Positions 11,596 through 22,706 of a DNA stretch of 64,000 bases are shown in pieces. Under the pieces are notes generated by a model. The model saw only the letters and a program-made list of their open reading frames with translations, searched no databases and was not told the DNA's origin. This stretch comes from Nematopogon swammerdamellus (lineage: Eukaryota > Arthropoda > Insecta > Lepidoptera > Adelidae): positions 3,022,351 through 3,086,350 of the forward strand of contig OX336340.1 in assembly GCA_946902875.1 (NCBI GenBank), in the 5' to 3' direction. The position numbers and the translations under genes were made by a program. Each line of letters opens with the position of its first letter. Positions within the stretch are counted from its first letter, which is position 1.

Positions 11596-11770
11596 TAATC
11601 ACTCGGTAACTCAGTGGTGTGGTCGGTCAACTGTCGTTCATAATCATAAGCACACCTGCGAGCGTTCAGTACTTGGATGGGTGACCGTTCGACCGTTGGA
11701 GGCTGCCCGTGGTTCGAATTCCACGTAAAACTGTAGGTCGCTTCCCTTCTTACCTTACTAGGTATACCCT
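11596..11770 (+). mobile_element. Family A SINE, head and middle
   Basis: Starts CTCGGTAACTCAGTGGTGTG, contains the 5S-like CAGTACTTGGATGGGTGACC and the B-box-like GGTTCGAATTCC. It breaks off after CTTACCTTACTAGG, whereas the paired copy in the other arm (27,390-27,775) keeps the full tail. Confidence 0.88.
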
Positions 11771-11774
11771 GTTT

Positions 11775-12140
11775 CGCGAGACAAACTAGTACTAGAACGG
11801 TAATAATAATGCGCAGTGAAGCGCTATTGGCCAACGTCAACTCGTTAAAGTTGCGGTCATACGGGCCGCCGGATAGCCGCGCGCTCCTGCCACGCTCAGT
11901 CGTGTTTCCAACCTCGCGCAGTGCAGATGTGTCAACATTCAGTTTTCTTTCTGTTTTTTCATGGTGCCGTCTGAAAGTTGGTGACATGGCTGATTCAACA
12001 ACCGAATCCGCCTGTAACACGAACGAACGATCTGTGAAATGTTATTGAATTAAAATTACTGACAATTCTGAGGAAGCTAGGTTATTCCAATTTTATTATT
12101 TAGTGCATTATGTTATTACTATTTCTTTATTAACACATTA
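11775..12140. other. CpG-rich patch with a 20-codon frame
   Basis: A moderately GC-rich patch (11,810-11,950) precedes a small frame beginning at about 11,987 (MADSTTESACNTNERSVKCY, then stop). It has no recognisable family and no counterpart in the other arm. It could be a captured 5' end or chance; no function is proposed. Confidence 0.3.
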
Positions 12141-12149
12141 TCTTAAATT

Positions 12150-13110
12150 AATTTTGTACATATTAAAAACCTAACATTAAAAACATATACAAAATTAACC
12201 TTAAAAAAAATGGAATTTCCACCACCGGCGGCGGGGCGAACCCAGGCTACCGATGGTCGGGTCCCAAAGAGAGGAACCTCCGGACGATGCGTGCAGTGTC
12301 GAGCAGGGCTGCCTTCTGGATCTGGCCCTTGACCCAACCACTCAGCGAGAGCCTCTCAAGGTGATCGTCGAGGCTCTTCGCTATCAGCCCATGCGCCGAA
12401 ACGACTATGGGCACAACGATCGTCGAGTCGACGGGCCACATTTTGGTAACCTCGTGCTGCAGATCCAGATATTTTAACATCTTCTCTGCTTCCTTACTAA
12501 CGAGGTTACCATCGTGCGGCACGGCGATATCGACGAGCGTTGCGCGCCTTGCCTCCCGGTCTACTATCACAATATCAGGCCTGTTCGCGAGAATAGTCCT
12601 GTCTGTGATAATGGACCGGTCCCAGTAGAGTGTGACATGACCGTTCTCGAGAACTGGCGGTGGATTGTACTTATAGTAAGGCACCTCGGTACCCACAAGG
12701 TTGTACTTTAAGGCAAGTTGCTGGTGGATAATCCTGGCTACTAGGTTGTGTCTATGCAGATACTCGGTGTTGGCAAGCTGCGAACAACCGGAAATCACAT
12801 GTCTGAGGGACTCGCCAGGTTGGTGGCAGGCGCGGCAGATGTCAATGGTGCCGTCCTTCATTATGTGTTTCCTATAGTTGTTCGTCTTGACAACCTCATC
12901 TTGTATTGCAAAGACAAAACCCTCGGTTTCCCCGAAGAGGTCCCCGAAGCGTAGCCAGTGCACGGAAGCAAGTTGGTCTACATCCGGTCCCGTGAGAGAC
13001 CGGAAGTACCTACCGTGCAGCTCCTTGCCTTTCCATACTTCCATGCGGTCCTCAGTGCTCAGTACAACCGGCTTCCGCCAGTTCTCTTTTCCCATGCTCA
13101 GCGGGAAATT
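12150..13110 (-). mobile_element. 5'-truncated R2/R4-like LINE
   Basis: Minus-strand remnant of a non-LTR retrotransposon of the restriction-like-endonuclease type. Only the C-terminal domain (separate entry) and a short 3' region are left. AT-rich sequence unrelated to coding begins right upstream of 13,095, the usual sign of 5' truncation during target-primed reverse transcription. It is absent from the other arm. Confidence 0.78.
12247..13095 (-). pseudogene. LINE C-terminal zinc knuckle and restriction-like endonuclease domain
   Basis: A 282-codon open frame. Residues about 95-115 contain a CX2CX8HX4C knuckle (CRACHQPGESLRHVISGC). Residues about 170-200 contain NRPDIVIVDREARRATLVDI, the PD-(D/E)XK-type endonuclease core, followed by the conserved C-terminal IQKAALLDTARIVRRFLSLG. 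These features place it with R2/R4/Dong-type LINEs, whose endonuclease nicks the target DNA. The reverse transcriptase is missing and the frame starts inside the protein, so it is a remnant despite being open. It may also be quite young, since no stops or frameshifts interrupt it. Confidence 0.82.
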
Positions 13111-13444
13111 GTTATTTTTATTATTAAATTATTATTATTTTATAATACTTGATTATTTCAAACAAGTGACAATTTTATTGATGCTATTTTGCTTTATATA
13201 AATTTATATTATTATAACAATAATTGGTTATAGATTATATTCTGACTAATAAGATAATATTGACGATTTAATTAATTTCTCATTTGTTTAATTTATTTTA
13301 TTTTATTTATAATTTGAAACATTGACAATTCTTTTGAAGCTAAAATTGTATAATCTCAATTTAATCATAAAATATGACATTCAAAAATTAATAGAGGTTG
13401 AATCATCAAGACTTTGAATAGTTTTAAGTGCGCTCTGTACAGTA

Positions 13445-13640
13445 TTACTGTGTAGATGGTGTCACACCTTGTGTTGCCATATAGACAACATTTGTAAGGA
13501 TAATGGGGTAATTAACTTTGTGGAAAAACGAAATTCACCGCCCCGACATAACCTGCGCTCGTTTTTTACGCAAAAACGACACGGGCCGCCTTAAAATTAG
13601 CATTATAAATTAACCCTGGTTATTTTTTTTTTTAACCATC
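13445..13640 (+). repeat. Dispersed repeat shared with 52,770, 16,550 and 43,940
   Basis: The block TGCCATATAGACAACATTTG ... CCGCCCCGACATAACCTG recurs at 52,780-52,870. The following block (AAAAACGACACGGGCCGCC ... TTAACCCTGGTTATTTTTT) recurs at about 16,550-16,635 and 43,935-44,050. These look like parts of one or two non-autonomous families. Termini were not resolved. Confidence 0.7.
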
Positions 13641-13964
13641 AAAACCTAACCTAGCCTCATACCTACGAATAGCTCTGTCCCAAAATTTTGTGTAATTAAC
13701 GTTTTGTTTGTTGGCAATACTGAAAACTGATTGGAACACCATGTTGTGTTCGGCGCACTGCGCCGCCATATTGCGATTGCGCTCGTCTTGATGCCATGCT
13801 GACTTGTAAGTTTTTAGAAATGTTTTATAACTTTTTATTATATTGTTTGTACTTATTGCTTTACCACAATGTATTTATGTGTAAGATTTTTAATGCGTTA
13901 ATGTTAAGATTGGGATAAACACACCATTTTGTATGAAATTTTTTCGTGAAATTTTATTTTGTTG

Positions 13965-14090
13965 CTTTTGGCCCCAGTTTTCATTTCCGCAGGCTAAGTC
14001 TTTTCTAACATCAGTGTTTTGGGGTCCTTTATAGGTATATATTTTTTTTTTACGAGGTGTACGTATTGGAAACCCGCCCTGAGGAAACTG
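13965..14090 (+). repeat. Dispersed module shared with 53,587-53,712
   Basis: The two copies, in the same orientation, share CATTTCCGCAGGCTAAGTCT-like sequence, CAGTGTTTTGGGGTCCTTTA and ACGAGGTGTACGT-TTGGAAACCC (two diverged versions). This copy lies at the point where the two duplication arms stop aligning. Confidence 0.75.
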
Positions 14091-14418
14091 GAGGAAAAAA
14101 TTTGATAAGCGTATGTGCATCGGTGGACAAATAAAAGCTGACTGGATGACTGCGAGTAAACTTTTGTTTTTAGAACTAGGTGTATTGTCTAGCACTTTAA
14201 ACAACATCGTCCACCACCTTCCACAAAATATTAGTACAAGACTATGAGGAAACAAGATACCTAACTATAAAAGCAGCAAGTAAGGCACGAAGACCTACTG
14301 CATGACTTCGTGGAAGGAATTCCGTACCGTAGACAAAGTCCTGCCTAACGTCCCGTGTTAGTTAGTCGTAGTCCATCCCCAAAATTCCTCTAGGTGGCTA
14401 TGAAAGAGAAGGACTCAC

Positions 14419-14626
14419 GGCGGCGAGTAGGAAGTCGAAGTTGCAGACGGTGAGGTCCTTCAGCTTGGCGAAGTCGCCGGCGAGCAGGAGATGCAGCCAG
14501 GACTCCTCCACGTGTCTCTGTGTGAAGGCGGCGGCCGTGCGGCTCGCAGAGTGGAAAGGCGTAGAGTCCAGCACAACTTCGTTCTCCGCGCACTCTGATC
14601 GTGATCGCAGGCGAGACGGGCTTTGC
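14419..14626 (-). pseudogene. NWD-like (NACHT-WD repeat) exon, left copy, frameshifted
   Basis: Minus-strand exon-like block ending at a consensus donor (GCC|GTGAGT, with GTGAGT at 14,413-14,418) and starting after a CAG acceptor at 14,627-14,629. The frame contains ASRTAAAFTQRHVEESWLHL and LLLAGDFAKLKDLTVCNFDF. These resemble the segment between NACHT and WD repeats in NWD1/NWD2-like proteins; the name is from memory of that family and only moderately certain. About 10 nucleotides are missing near the 5' end relative to the right copy, so the frame is broken. No neighbouring exons were recognised. Confidence 0.6.
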
Positions 14627-15175
14627 CTGATACGCAAAATTCAATATGTACGAGAACGAAGAGATTGTAAATAAATGTCTTGACGAGACGACTCAACTCA
14701 CTCAACTCAAAGAAATAAAGTCAACGTTTTGAGATTTGAAGTTTGAAGTTGAACTTGCCAGTGTGACCAGATTCAGTATTTTTTAATTTTTTAGTATATT
14801 TTGACGATTTTATTGACCATCAGTATTTTTATAGGTAGAGTGTTTTCATTTTACGAAGGAACGAGGGTTATTTATGAATGATAAATGAGGTAGGAAGTGG
14901 TGTGAGACCGCGCGGAGCTCATTAGGGAACGACTCGGTTCGACGGAGCGATTCGGAGACGTGTAGAACTTGTGCACCAGGGCGCTTTCACTATTCATTAA
15001 GTAATCTGTGGTATCGCTGTCGCGTAGCCAAAGAATATAATACCGCGTAGCCACGTTCGTATTGTATGTGTAATTGAGCTACCTACCCCTCGCGCGTGTA
15101 CGAATTGTGTTTTTTTGTGTTATTTGTTTTAATTACTATCATTTTCTATATTTTTGCTATTCTCGCAGAGGAGAA

Positions 15176-15214
15176 TCTTCTATTCGCGGCGATCGGTGAG
15201 CCGCGAATAGAAGA
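15176..15214. other. Perfect 15-bp hairpin
   Basis: TCTTCTATTCGCGGC is followed by a 9-base loop and its exact complement. It is followed closely by a T-run on the plus strand. It has no known role; chance or a foldback remnant are possible. Confidence 0.7.
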
Positions 15215-16420
15215 CATTTTTTTATTTCTACGAGAAGAACTCAACAGGCCTGTGAAGTGAAGGAGAAGAGGGCAGCTGAGCGAGTGCGTTAAGCGAGCTG
15301 CGAGTGCTGCGACTAGGAAATATATTTTTGCAATTTTCGCGATTACGAGAACAATGATATATAGAACAGAAGTCTGAAGTTAAAGATTGGCTTAAAAGGA
15401 TTAGTAGCCAAAGCAGTAAAGAGTTTAATAAAAAAATAGTTTTTCTAATCACATTTGACTTAGTTGGAAGAACGATCATCCAGCCTAAATACGATCCTTT
15501 TCAAAGTAGAGTACGATAATTTTTAATGAACTCGAATCTAACACTGACCACAAACATGGTTGAATCGTGGATTTTTCCTATCATTCTGTTTATAGTTTTT
15601 GCATTCTGCTCACAAACTTAGTTCACAGAGTACATTAATAATTCCGTTTTCTTGTGGTTTTCTTGCCCACGAGTGACGTGAATGTGTTCAATTTACTGCT
15701 CCTGAGATTTTCGACGACCTCAGCGGCGAACCCCCGGGACTCTGATTTCTCTTTCTGTTTGACCCTGCGCCTGTTTTTGGAACTGGTTTGCTTTGCGATT
15801 TGGAAGATAGCATCTCAGTATAATTTTATTGCTCTGTACCATATTGTAGCGTGACCCGTAAGTAACACTATTCAATAACATTGTAAAAACATTGGCTTAG
15901 ATTAGTATAAAAAACATCAAAAAGTGTTTTTTATTTTAAAATGTTCCACCAAGCTGTGTTCATCTACAAGTACTACCTATGCAACATTTTTAGCATACGT
16001 AGAGCGGAAATGTAGATAAACACTGTTTTTATAAGAAAATATAAAAAATATGCTTCTGATATATTAAATTAAATTACATGAAATAAACTTTTAATTCAGG
16101 TATATACCCATATCTGTAAGCAAACACAACACATAATATACAGCATTCAATTAATTATAAATAAAAATAAAAATAAAATATCTCATCAATTTCGTCATTC
16201 ACGTAAAATAATTGACGGTATATGTAGATAGGTATGTAGGTGTAGGTAGGGTGTATAAAGTTTTCATAGTTATGCATTATAGTATATATGAACAATATTA
16301 GTTTACTGTCAGTTCGCTAGATGGCGTATTCACTTTTACTGACTGATCGATGTGGAGGTGATTTCTTCATAGAAAAACTTTTAGTATAGGAGTGAAAGCA
16401 CCCTGTTCTCTGGAAGTGTC

Positions 16421-16512
16421 TATTCGTAGGTATACCTGCATGCAGGTATACCTACGAATAGCCCTGTCCGATCGGGAATGTCTATTCGTAGGTAGACCTG
16501 CATGCAGGTATG
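16421..16512. repeat. TATTCGTAGGTATACCTGCA palindrome pair
   Basis: GTCTATTCGTAGGTATACCT meets its complement around a central GCATGC, then a second half-copy follows after GTCCGATCGGGAAT. The same palindrome is present at 37,209-37,305. It is probably the end-to-end junction or a foldback form of a small transposon. Confidence 0.7.
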
Positions 16513-16944
16513 CAAACTGCACTATGGGAGTTTTCAACGAAACGTAACAAAAACGACATGCGCCGCCTCAACATCGTCGCGTAGCGACTAGCGACGCATC
16601 TTCTGTAATTTAACCCTGGTTATTTTTTTTAAAACAACTCTCATAGTGCAGTTCGTATCTACGAATACCTCATACCTGCGAATAGCACTGTCCCGCCTGG
16701 TAGGTCTATTCGTAGGAAATCAAATAGGACACTCCCAGTTCTTAGTTAATAATCTCTGTTAAGGCCGTGACAAACGCCAACGACCTTGAGCATTCGGGAA
16801 TTCTACATAATGTACCATGCGACTGCTAATTTCGCTTCGCACGTTCAAGTCACATTTAGCGTAGTTTGTCGCTAAAAATAGGTAGGTAGGTAATAGGTAG
16901 ATAGGCATTTAGGTATGTATGGCAAATATCATAGCAACATAGGT

Positions 16945-17195
16945 ACCGGCCGGCGCGCGCGGCGCGCGCGGCGGCAGCATGGCACGGTGCGGTGGGGTGC
17001 GGTGCGGTGCGGTAACTCAGTAGCAGCGTGCGGTGCGGAGGCGGCACGGCGGCGGCGGCGGCGGAGGCGGCGGCGGCGGCGCGGTGGAGGCGCGGGAGGC
17101 GCCGCGCCGCCGCGTCGTCTCCGCTCCGCGCCACCACAGTGCCGCCGCCGCCGCCGCCCCCGCTCCGCAGCGCGCCGCTGTTGCTAGGCTACTTT
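16945..17195. promoter_or_regulatory. CpG-rich, GGC-repeat island
   Basis: An isolated GC-rich block with GGCGGC and GCCGCC runs and many CpG sites, unlike the AT-rich surroundings. Frames across it give only Arg/Ala/Gly-rich low-complexity peptides. A promoter-type CpG island is possible. No splice donor or coding exon is evident next to it. Confidence 0.45.
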
Positions 17196-17394
17196 TATTT
17201 AGGCACGGTTCTATAGTCCTTGCATCTCAAGCGCAGACAGCGTTATACCACAGTACCTATTAGTTATTCTGTGGTTATACCAACGAAAGCCATGCGTATA
17301 ACGCCCCGTCAAGTTACGTACCGGAGCGTATACTGATAGATACCACAGAAGAGAGATATTACTGATACGGTCGTACTGTATACTGGTACGGAAA

Positions 17395-17680
17395 ATGACA
17401 CGGTGGCAACATCACCTACAATACAACATCCGAGATGTCAGCTCGTAACAACTGGTGAAGTAGGTGCTATGTCAGTGCTTTTCCTCGGTCGTACCGGCTT
17501 CACTGAACTGGACGGAAAAAAAGAAGGGAGTCATATCCCGAAATAGTTTGTATTTTCCGTCCAGTTTAGTGTAGCCGGAACGACCAAAGGGAAGCACTGA
17601 CATGGCACCTAAGTTCACCCGGTGTTATGGGCTGACATCACGGATGTTATAGGTGATATAGCAAACTGTGTCAGTTTACA
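17395..17680. repeat. Two family A/B SINE tails in head-to-head orientation
   Basis: A minus-strand tail (17,395-17,525) and a plus-strand tail (17,540-17,680) face each other across about 15 bases, both containing the ACTGAACTGGACGGAAAA-type motif or its complement. A minus-strand family B head follows at about 17,690-17,770. A transcript would fold into a stem of roughly 130 bp. Confidence 0.8.
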
Positions 17681-18921
17681 TAAAAAAATCCCTCAGTCGC
17701 CTTTTACGACATGCACGGGGAGAGATGCAGTGGGGCTATTATTTTAAATTACCATCCCACACGGTACAAATATACCTAACCTACCTATCTTTTTTCCATT
17801 CGATCCAAACACAGAAGACAGAAATGACGACCGACACGCGGGCGCAGCAGGGCAGGAGCGAGCAAGCGAGCCCGGAACTAAAATTGTATCTAGTATTGAA
17901 GTGCCTGCTAAATTGACGAAGGCAAAAATTTTACCCTTCCGACTGAAGAATTACGTCAATAATTTCATGTAGGCGTTTTTTGTTTTTTATTTTTATCTCC
18001 TTTCGTGGATAAAATAATAAAACAAATTGAATAGAGTTTTCTCAGAGCTTTGTGACCTTTGAATCGGTGGTATTGTAAAATTGTAATAATACACACATAC
18101 TCAGATTTTCAAAAATTCATGCTTTTTTTATATATTTTTAATTTTATGTTTATTACTTACTTTTACTCATTATTAAAAAAACCAGCAATGCACTTTGTTG
18201 GTAAGGAACCAAAATATAGGTTGGTATTTTTTTAATTTTCTGAATGTGTGTCAATTGGTCAGTTTGGACCTTCTTTGTCGCACTTTTTGCATGTTTTGCG
18301 TATTTGGCGTTTGTCACCGCCTTAAGCATAGCTAAGCTACGAGTTCTTAATTAATATATATAATCTCTGTTTGGCGTACCTACTAATAGCCCTGCCCCTG
18401 TTCTCTACTGAGCTCTGCGCGGTCGGTCGCCTCTCGCACCACTTCCTACCTCATACCCCTCGTGCCAGCCATCGTAAAATGAAAACACTATTATCATTAT
18501 CACTGATAGTTAGTATTTTTTGGTATATTCAGGTTAAAATTACATATCATGGTGGTAACACTAGTCGTAAACGTCCCCGCGAACTTCGCTTCTGCCGCGA
18601 ACATCGGCATTATGGGAGGGAATTTCCCGAAAATTGTTTCATTTTGTGGTCAACAACGTTGACTTTATGAAAAGAGTATTATATTCTTTGACGGACGTTA
18701 GGCGAAGGCTACACGGTCAATAAATACTGTGATCCATATCACGCACGATCACGATCCGTACTGATTGATCATACTGAAAAAATTCAGTATCCTAAACCAC
18801 CCAAGACGTACAATATTTATCACGTCATTATTCTGTCGTGCTCGTGCAGCGTGCTTCGTGCAGTGAGGACGTTAGTAATGGATACATAAAACATTATTAA
18901 AGCTTGTGTGCCAAAGCCAAC

Positions 18922-19117
18922 AAAGCCATTATCTTAGCGTTTTGTATAAAAAGAGGGGTAAAAAGGAAGCGATGGACGAAAAATTGGCTGCAACATAGAG
19001 CAAAGTATGTACACACATTTAAATTTGTTAGATGAAATTCGACTTCACAATGAAATGGATGATTACGAAAATTATTTTCGAATGCCTGACGTTTATTTAA
19101 GTGATAACACTCTTTAA
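18922..19117 (+). pseudogene. Harbinger transposase N-terminal fragment, frameshifted
   Basis: Frame 1 gives KRWTKNWLQHRAKYVH. After a one-base shift near 19,011-19,020 the next frame gives LLDEIRLHNEMDDYENYFRM. This order (basic W-x-W/L-x-x-R segment, then LL-E-L, then F-RM) is the N-terminal signature of HARBI1-like DDE transposases. The catalytic DDE core is not visible downstream, where SINE and unrelated repeats have inserted. Confidence 0.75.
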
Positions 19118-19186
19118 CTAAACAAGATACATTAATTAGATAGTCGATTTCACCGAGAGAAAAATTAGCTTTGACATTACATTGTA

Positions 19187-19497
19187 CCGTGTGGGGCCGG
19201 TACTTTAATAGAATAGCCCTACTTCATATCTCCCCGTGTATGTCGTAAAAGGCGACTAAGAGATATGACTCCCTTCTTATATTACTAGGTGGTAGGGTTT
19301 AATCCGCCCGGGTTGGTACCACCGCACTGAATGAAAGGACGGTCGAAACGGCTATGTAAATAGTTTGTGTTTTCCGTCCAGTTCAGTGTAGCCGGCACGA
19401 CCGAAGGGAGGTACTGACGTGGCACCAAGTTCACCCGGTGTTATGGGCTGACATCACGGATGTTGTGGTGATGTATGTAGCCAACCGTGTCAGTTTT
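19187..19497 (+). mobile_element. Family B SINE, full head with family A tail
   Basis: Starts ACCGTGTGGGGCCGGTACTT and has the GTCGTAAAAGGCGACTAAG motif, then the shared tail (GGTGGTAGGGTTTAAT ... GTGTCAGTTTTCATTTATTT). The 3' end is an ATTT microsatellite instead of poly-A. It is nested inside the Harbinger-like element. Confidence 0.9.
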
Positions 19498-19729
19498 CAT
19501 TTATTTATTTATTTATTTATTTATTAGAAAACAGACAGCCTAATGACAAACAGAAAAAGCATAAATTGTACATACATTGACATCTGTTCATAAAAAAAAA
19601 TGGTTGTCTGTAAAGTCGGTTTACGGACGATAGTTTTACGTGATAAGTGATAACGTCATAAAGTGGTAAGACTACTGGGAACGGTTCTAAAGTACCAGGG
19701 CAGAAGAAATTAAAAGGAGGATAATTACT

Positions 19730-20095
19730 ATGGTGTATGGTTACCTTCAGCAAAACTTTTGTGATGTGGTCTTTTTCAGCAATTTGCAGTTTGACACATA
19801 TGGCGAATCATTCTGTACCACTTCAATAGATTATTCGATTTCGATTATTCTTTTTTATTTAATATTACTAAAAAGAATGAAACAAAAACAGTATTAAAAA
19901 ATACGAAACTGACTTCCAAACAAAAAGAACCTAGAACTAAAAGTGTCAAATACCTAATATTTGGTTCTCGGTCGTTGTATTGAATCGAAATACATAAATC
20001 GATATTGTGATACATATTCGGACCCTTGTTTCATGAATATTCTAAATTTGAAATCTTTTCCGACCGGCCAGATGCGCTATATTATGGTACGAGTA
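19730..20095 (+). repeat. Dispersed repeat shared with 39,590-39,960
   Basis: Inverted relative to the other copy. Shared blocks include CAGCAAAACTTTTGTGATGT, TGTGTCAAACTGCAAATTGC (complement here) and CGACCGGCCAGATGCGC. Family unknown. Nested in the Harbinger-like element here and in the 8.56-kb insertion there. Confidence 0.75.
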
Positions 20096-20711
20096 ACCTC
20101 CTTTCAATTTGTGCTGCCCTGGTACTTTAGAATTGGGCCGATTGTGCCTCTCTATCGCTTGTTACGCGCTCTCGCTTGCACACACAGGCTCAGATGGAAC
20201 GTGACACTTTTTCGTGCAGCCGGTGTTCATCAATTTATAAGACGTGACGTTATTACGCCAAAAACGGACGGGTTGCACTCCGGGAGTGCCGGCAGAAGTG
20301 AAAACTTAAACATTTATGTTGTGCATTTTTGAATATTTTGGAATGGTTAGGGAATAATTTCGCACGAATTGTTTTATTTATCAGTATAAAAGTACTATCA
20401 TTTATGTGGTAAAATACAATATTCATTTGTTGCGCTATCGTATGACAATTTATATTACATAAAAAATTTTACACTACAGAACTGTTATAATTATTTTACA
20501 TCAAAAAGTTTATTTCTCAGAAAAATCAACTTTCGTCCATAATTTCAACGAATATTACGCTTTTTCGATCAGGCTACGGATCTGACGCGAGTTCTGACGC
20601 GAGTTTAAAGTTTTTTTACTCATCTAAAAAAAGTGCCAAGCGCCGCTAAAGAAGTTTTCACTTCAAAAATTGTCTAGGTCCCTAGCCTATACCACAGATT
20701 ACCAATATATA

Positions 20712-20950
20712 TCTTACTACGTGGCAGGGTTCAACCCGCCCCGGTTGGTACCACCGCATTGAATAAAACGTCGGTCGAAACGAGTACCTAAGTATGTAAA
20801 TAGTTTGTGTGTTCCGTCCAGTTCAGTTTAGCCGGCACAACCGAGGGGAAGCACTGACATGACACCTAGTTCACCCGGTATTATGGGCTGACATCACGGA
20901 TGTTGAAGGTGATGAGGCAACCGTGTCAGTTTCCATAAAAAAAAAACAAA
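20712..20950 (+). mobile_element. Family A/B SINE tail, 5'-truncated
   Basis: Starts at GTGGCAGGGTTCAACCCGCC and ends TGTCAGTTTCCAT followed by 12 A residues. The head is missing, so A or B cannot be told apart. Confidence 0.88.
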
Positions 20951-21427
20951 ACAAAAATTATAACGAGGTTTTCGGCGATATTATGTATTATATTCCAACC
21001 ACCATTAAAATTAACACCAAAATCACTAAGCCAGACCCATAGCGTATGCTGTTGTTGTTGTTGTTTTCGCCATAAATAGGTAGGCAAAGATCATTTGACC
21101 ATACAGCCAAACATATGCTGTTTCGATGCGTACTGAGTGACATAAAAAATACTGACACCGAGGCTACACTCTCAATATTTATCACAACACAATACGAGGG
21201 ATCATACGGAATTGGGAAATCTAGAAATCCTGTGATAAATACTGTCATCCGTCAATACACTAGCCTACACTATGGATGGAACACAGTATTGTATTTATTG
21301 AGCGTGTCGCCTTCGCCTAATAAGTTAACCTCCGTCCAAAGAATATAATACTACTACCTCCGTCGTTTGAGTTGAGTCGTCTGTCTGACGTCTCGTCAAA
21401 TAATCTGACTGAACCAAGACTGAACAT

Positions 21428-22310
21428 CAGCGTTGCCAGAAGGTTACTTTTGTAACCTTTTAGGTTACTTTCAACGCCGAAAGGTTACTTCTAGGTTACA
21501 CGACTCAAAGGGTTACTTTTAGGTGATTTTTCCGAATTAATTTTTATAATAAATTTTTAATTTATTTTCTTACACGAAACCGATGAAACGGCGGAAATAG
21601 ATCTAGGTTGGTGCCACAGACTATTATACTTTACTGTGGATTAAATGCAAGTTCTGTGGGCAGAACTCTGTTTTATATTTTTTTCATGTTGGCAACGCAA
21701 CACTTCGCTCGTAAATCGTCGTGGTTCCGTGTGTATTCTAAAAACATGTTAAAAATACGCCTTCCTCTCTCACACTAAACGGTGTGATAACGAAATCACA
21801 TAAGCGCCTCGCTTGCTCGCTCGATCTATCTAATTCGCTCTTTTCGAGTTCGTTTGCGGCCGTTCGTTCGTGTCGCCTCCAGTCGTCGATCGTCGTGTCG
21901 TGGTGTTGGTCGATGAATGAAATAAAGTTTAGTTTTGTTTGTTTGTGTCGGTCGGGCCGGGCCTACTTACATAGTGGTTTGAATTGAAACGTATTTTTTA
22001 CACATATTTTTAAACGATTCAAAAAAAAAATTCAATCCAATCAGTATGTTGGGTACCGTCTATCCTTTTTAGGTCAGTGTATTAACATTTTATGACCTTA
22101 ATTTCAGTTGTTTAGCTGGTAAAATGCAACTTAAAATGTAAAACCACTAAATCATTCACATTTCTGTAAGATTAATACAACCAACATATATCCATCAACT
22201 TTGAATACATTACTAAGTAACTGAAAAAAATGAAAGGTTACTTTTCACACTAAAAGGTTACTTTTTTTCTATTTGAGGTAACTTTTGACAAGACCCCGCT
22301 GGCAACACTG
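21428..22310. mobile_element. Non-autonomous hAT element, 883 bp
   Basis: Termini CAGCGTTGCCAG and (complement) CAGTGTTGCCAG, standard for hAT. Perfect 8-bp target duplication CTGAACAT at 21,420-21,427 and 22,311-22,318. Subterminal repeats AAGGTTACTTTT occur at both ends. No transposase frame. It carries a C/G-richer central segment (21,690-21,990) whose open frames have no recognisable domain. It is absent from the left arm. Confidence 0.93.
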
Positions 22311-22385
22311 CTGAACATTTATCATTTATTTACATACAAGCTCTTCGTTCTCTCTCGTACTGCGGATGATCATTGATCAGATCAG

Positions 22386-22603
22386 ACAAAGCCCGTCTTG
22401 TCTACGACCACATCTACGGCCGACCAGGGTGCGTGGAGGACGAAGCTCTCCTGGACTCTACGCCTTTCCACTCTGCGAGCCGCACGGCCGCCGCCTTCAC
22501 ACAGAGACACGTGGAGGAGTCCTGGCTGCATCTCCTGCTCGCCGGAGACTTCGGCAAGCTGAAGGAACTCACCGTCTGCAACTTCGACTTCCTACTCGCC
22601 GCC
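22386..22603 (+). pseudogene. NWD-like (NACHT-WD repeat) exon, right copy
   Basis: An open exon-like block between an AG acceptor (22,384-22,385) and a consensus donor (GTGAGT, 22,604-22,609). It reads KARLVYDHIYGRPGCVEDEA, then DSTPFHSASRTAAAFTQRHV and LLLAGDFGKLKELTVCNFDF. It is the better preserved partner of 14,419-14,626. The donor and reading frame look intact, so it could still be a real internal exon, but no adjoining exon was recognised and a retrotransposon now sits 100 bp downstream. Confidence 0.58.
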
Positions 22604-22706
22604 GTGAGTCCTTCTCTTTCATAGCCACTTAGGACTAGTTGGAATTTTGGGGATGGACTGGACTACGGCAAACCCGGGACGTAGGCCTTCGTGCCTTACT
22701 TGCTGC

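Larger units (their letters stand above)
5629..14930 (+). repeat. Left arm of large inverted duplication
   Basis: Collinear in inverted orientation with 18,406-36,893. Anchor pairs: 5,629-5,890 with 36,640-36,893; the MATH-BTB gene 9,199-10,185 with 30,833-31,813; 10,340-10,600 with 30,470-30,690; 10,800-11,100 with 28,190-28,480; the family C/family A junction at 11,400-11,770 with 27,600-27,960; and the exon at 14,419-14,626 with 22,386-22,603. The arm differs from its partner by many small changes plus arm-specific insertions, so the duplication is old. It is shorter than the right arm because the right arm gained more transposons. Confidence 0.92.
14931..16940. other. Spacer of the inverted duplication, first part
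   Basis: No gene recognised. It holds a 15-bp perfect hairpin (15,176-15,214), AT-rich sequence, and two palindromic copies of TCGTAGGTATACCTGCATGC-type sequence at about 16,420-16,512. Related arms (CCTACGAATAG ... CTGTCC) occur at 16,655-16,720, 13,655-13,685 and 37,205-37,305, suggesting a small foldback family. Confidence 0.5.
18675..21352 (+). mobile_element. PIF/Harbinger-like DNA transposon, decayed
   Basis: About 55-bp inverted termini: AGTATTATATTCTTTG then ACGGACGTTAGGCGAAGGCT at the left, and the complement at 21,265-21,352 (CGCCTTCGCCTAATAAG ... CAAAGAATATAATACT). It contains a transposase fragment related to Harbinger (separate entry) and two nested SINEs. A 3-bp target duplication typical of Harbinger could not be resolved. 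The left arm of the duplication lacks it: the sequence continues from GTTGACTTTAT directly to TTTGAGTTGAG near 14,715. Confidence 0.75.

Noticed and set aside
11987..12049. Micro-ORF MADSTTESACNTNERSVKCY as a gene
   Set aside because: Only 20 codons, no homologue recognised, absent from the other arm; kept only as a note in the feature for that stretch.
16856..17263. Overlapping Arg/Ala/Gly-rich frames
   Set aside because: Products of GGC/GCC repeats in a CpG-rich island; no start context, domain or splice evidence.
20988..21348. Second Harbinger gene (SANT/MADF protein)
   Set aside because: Frames of 77-86 codons on both strands exist inside the element, but no SANT or MADF motif is visible.
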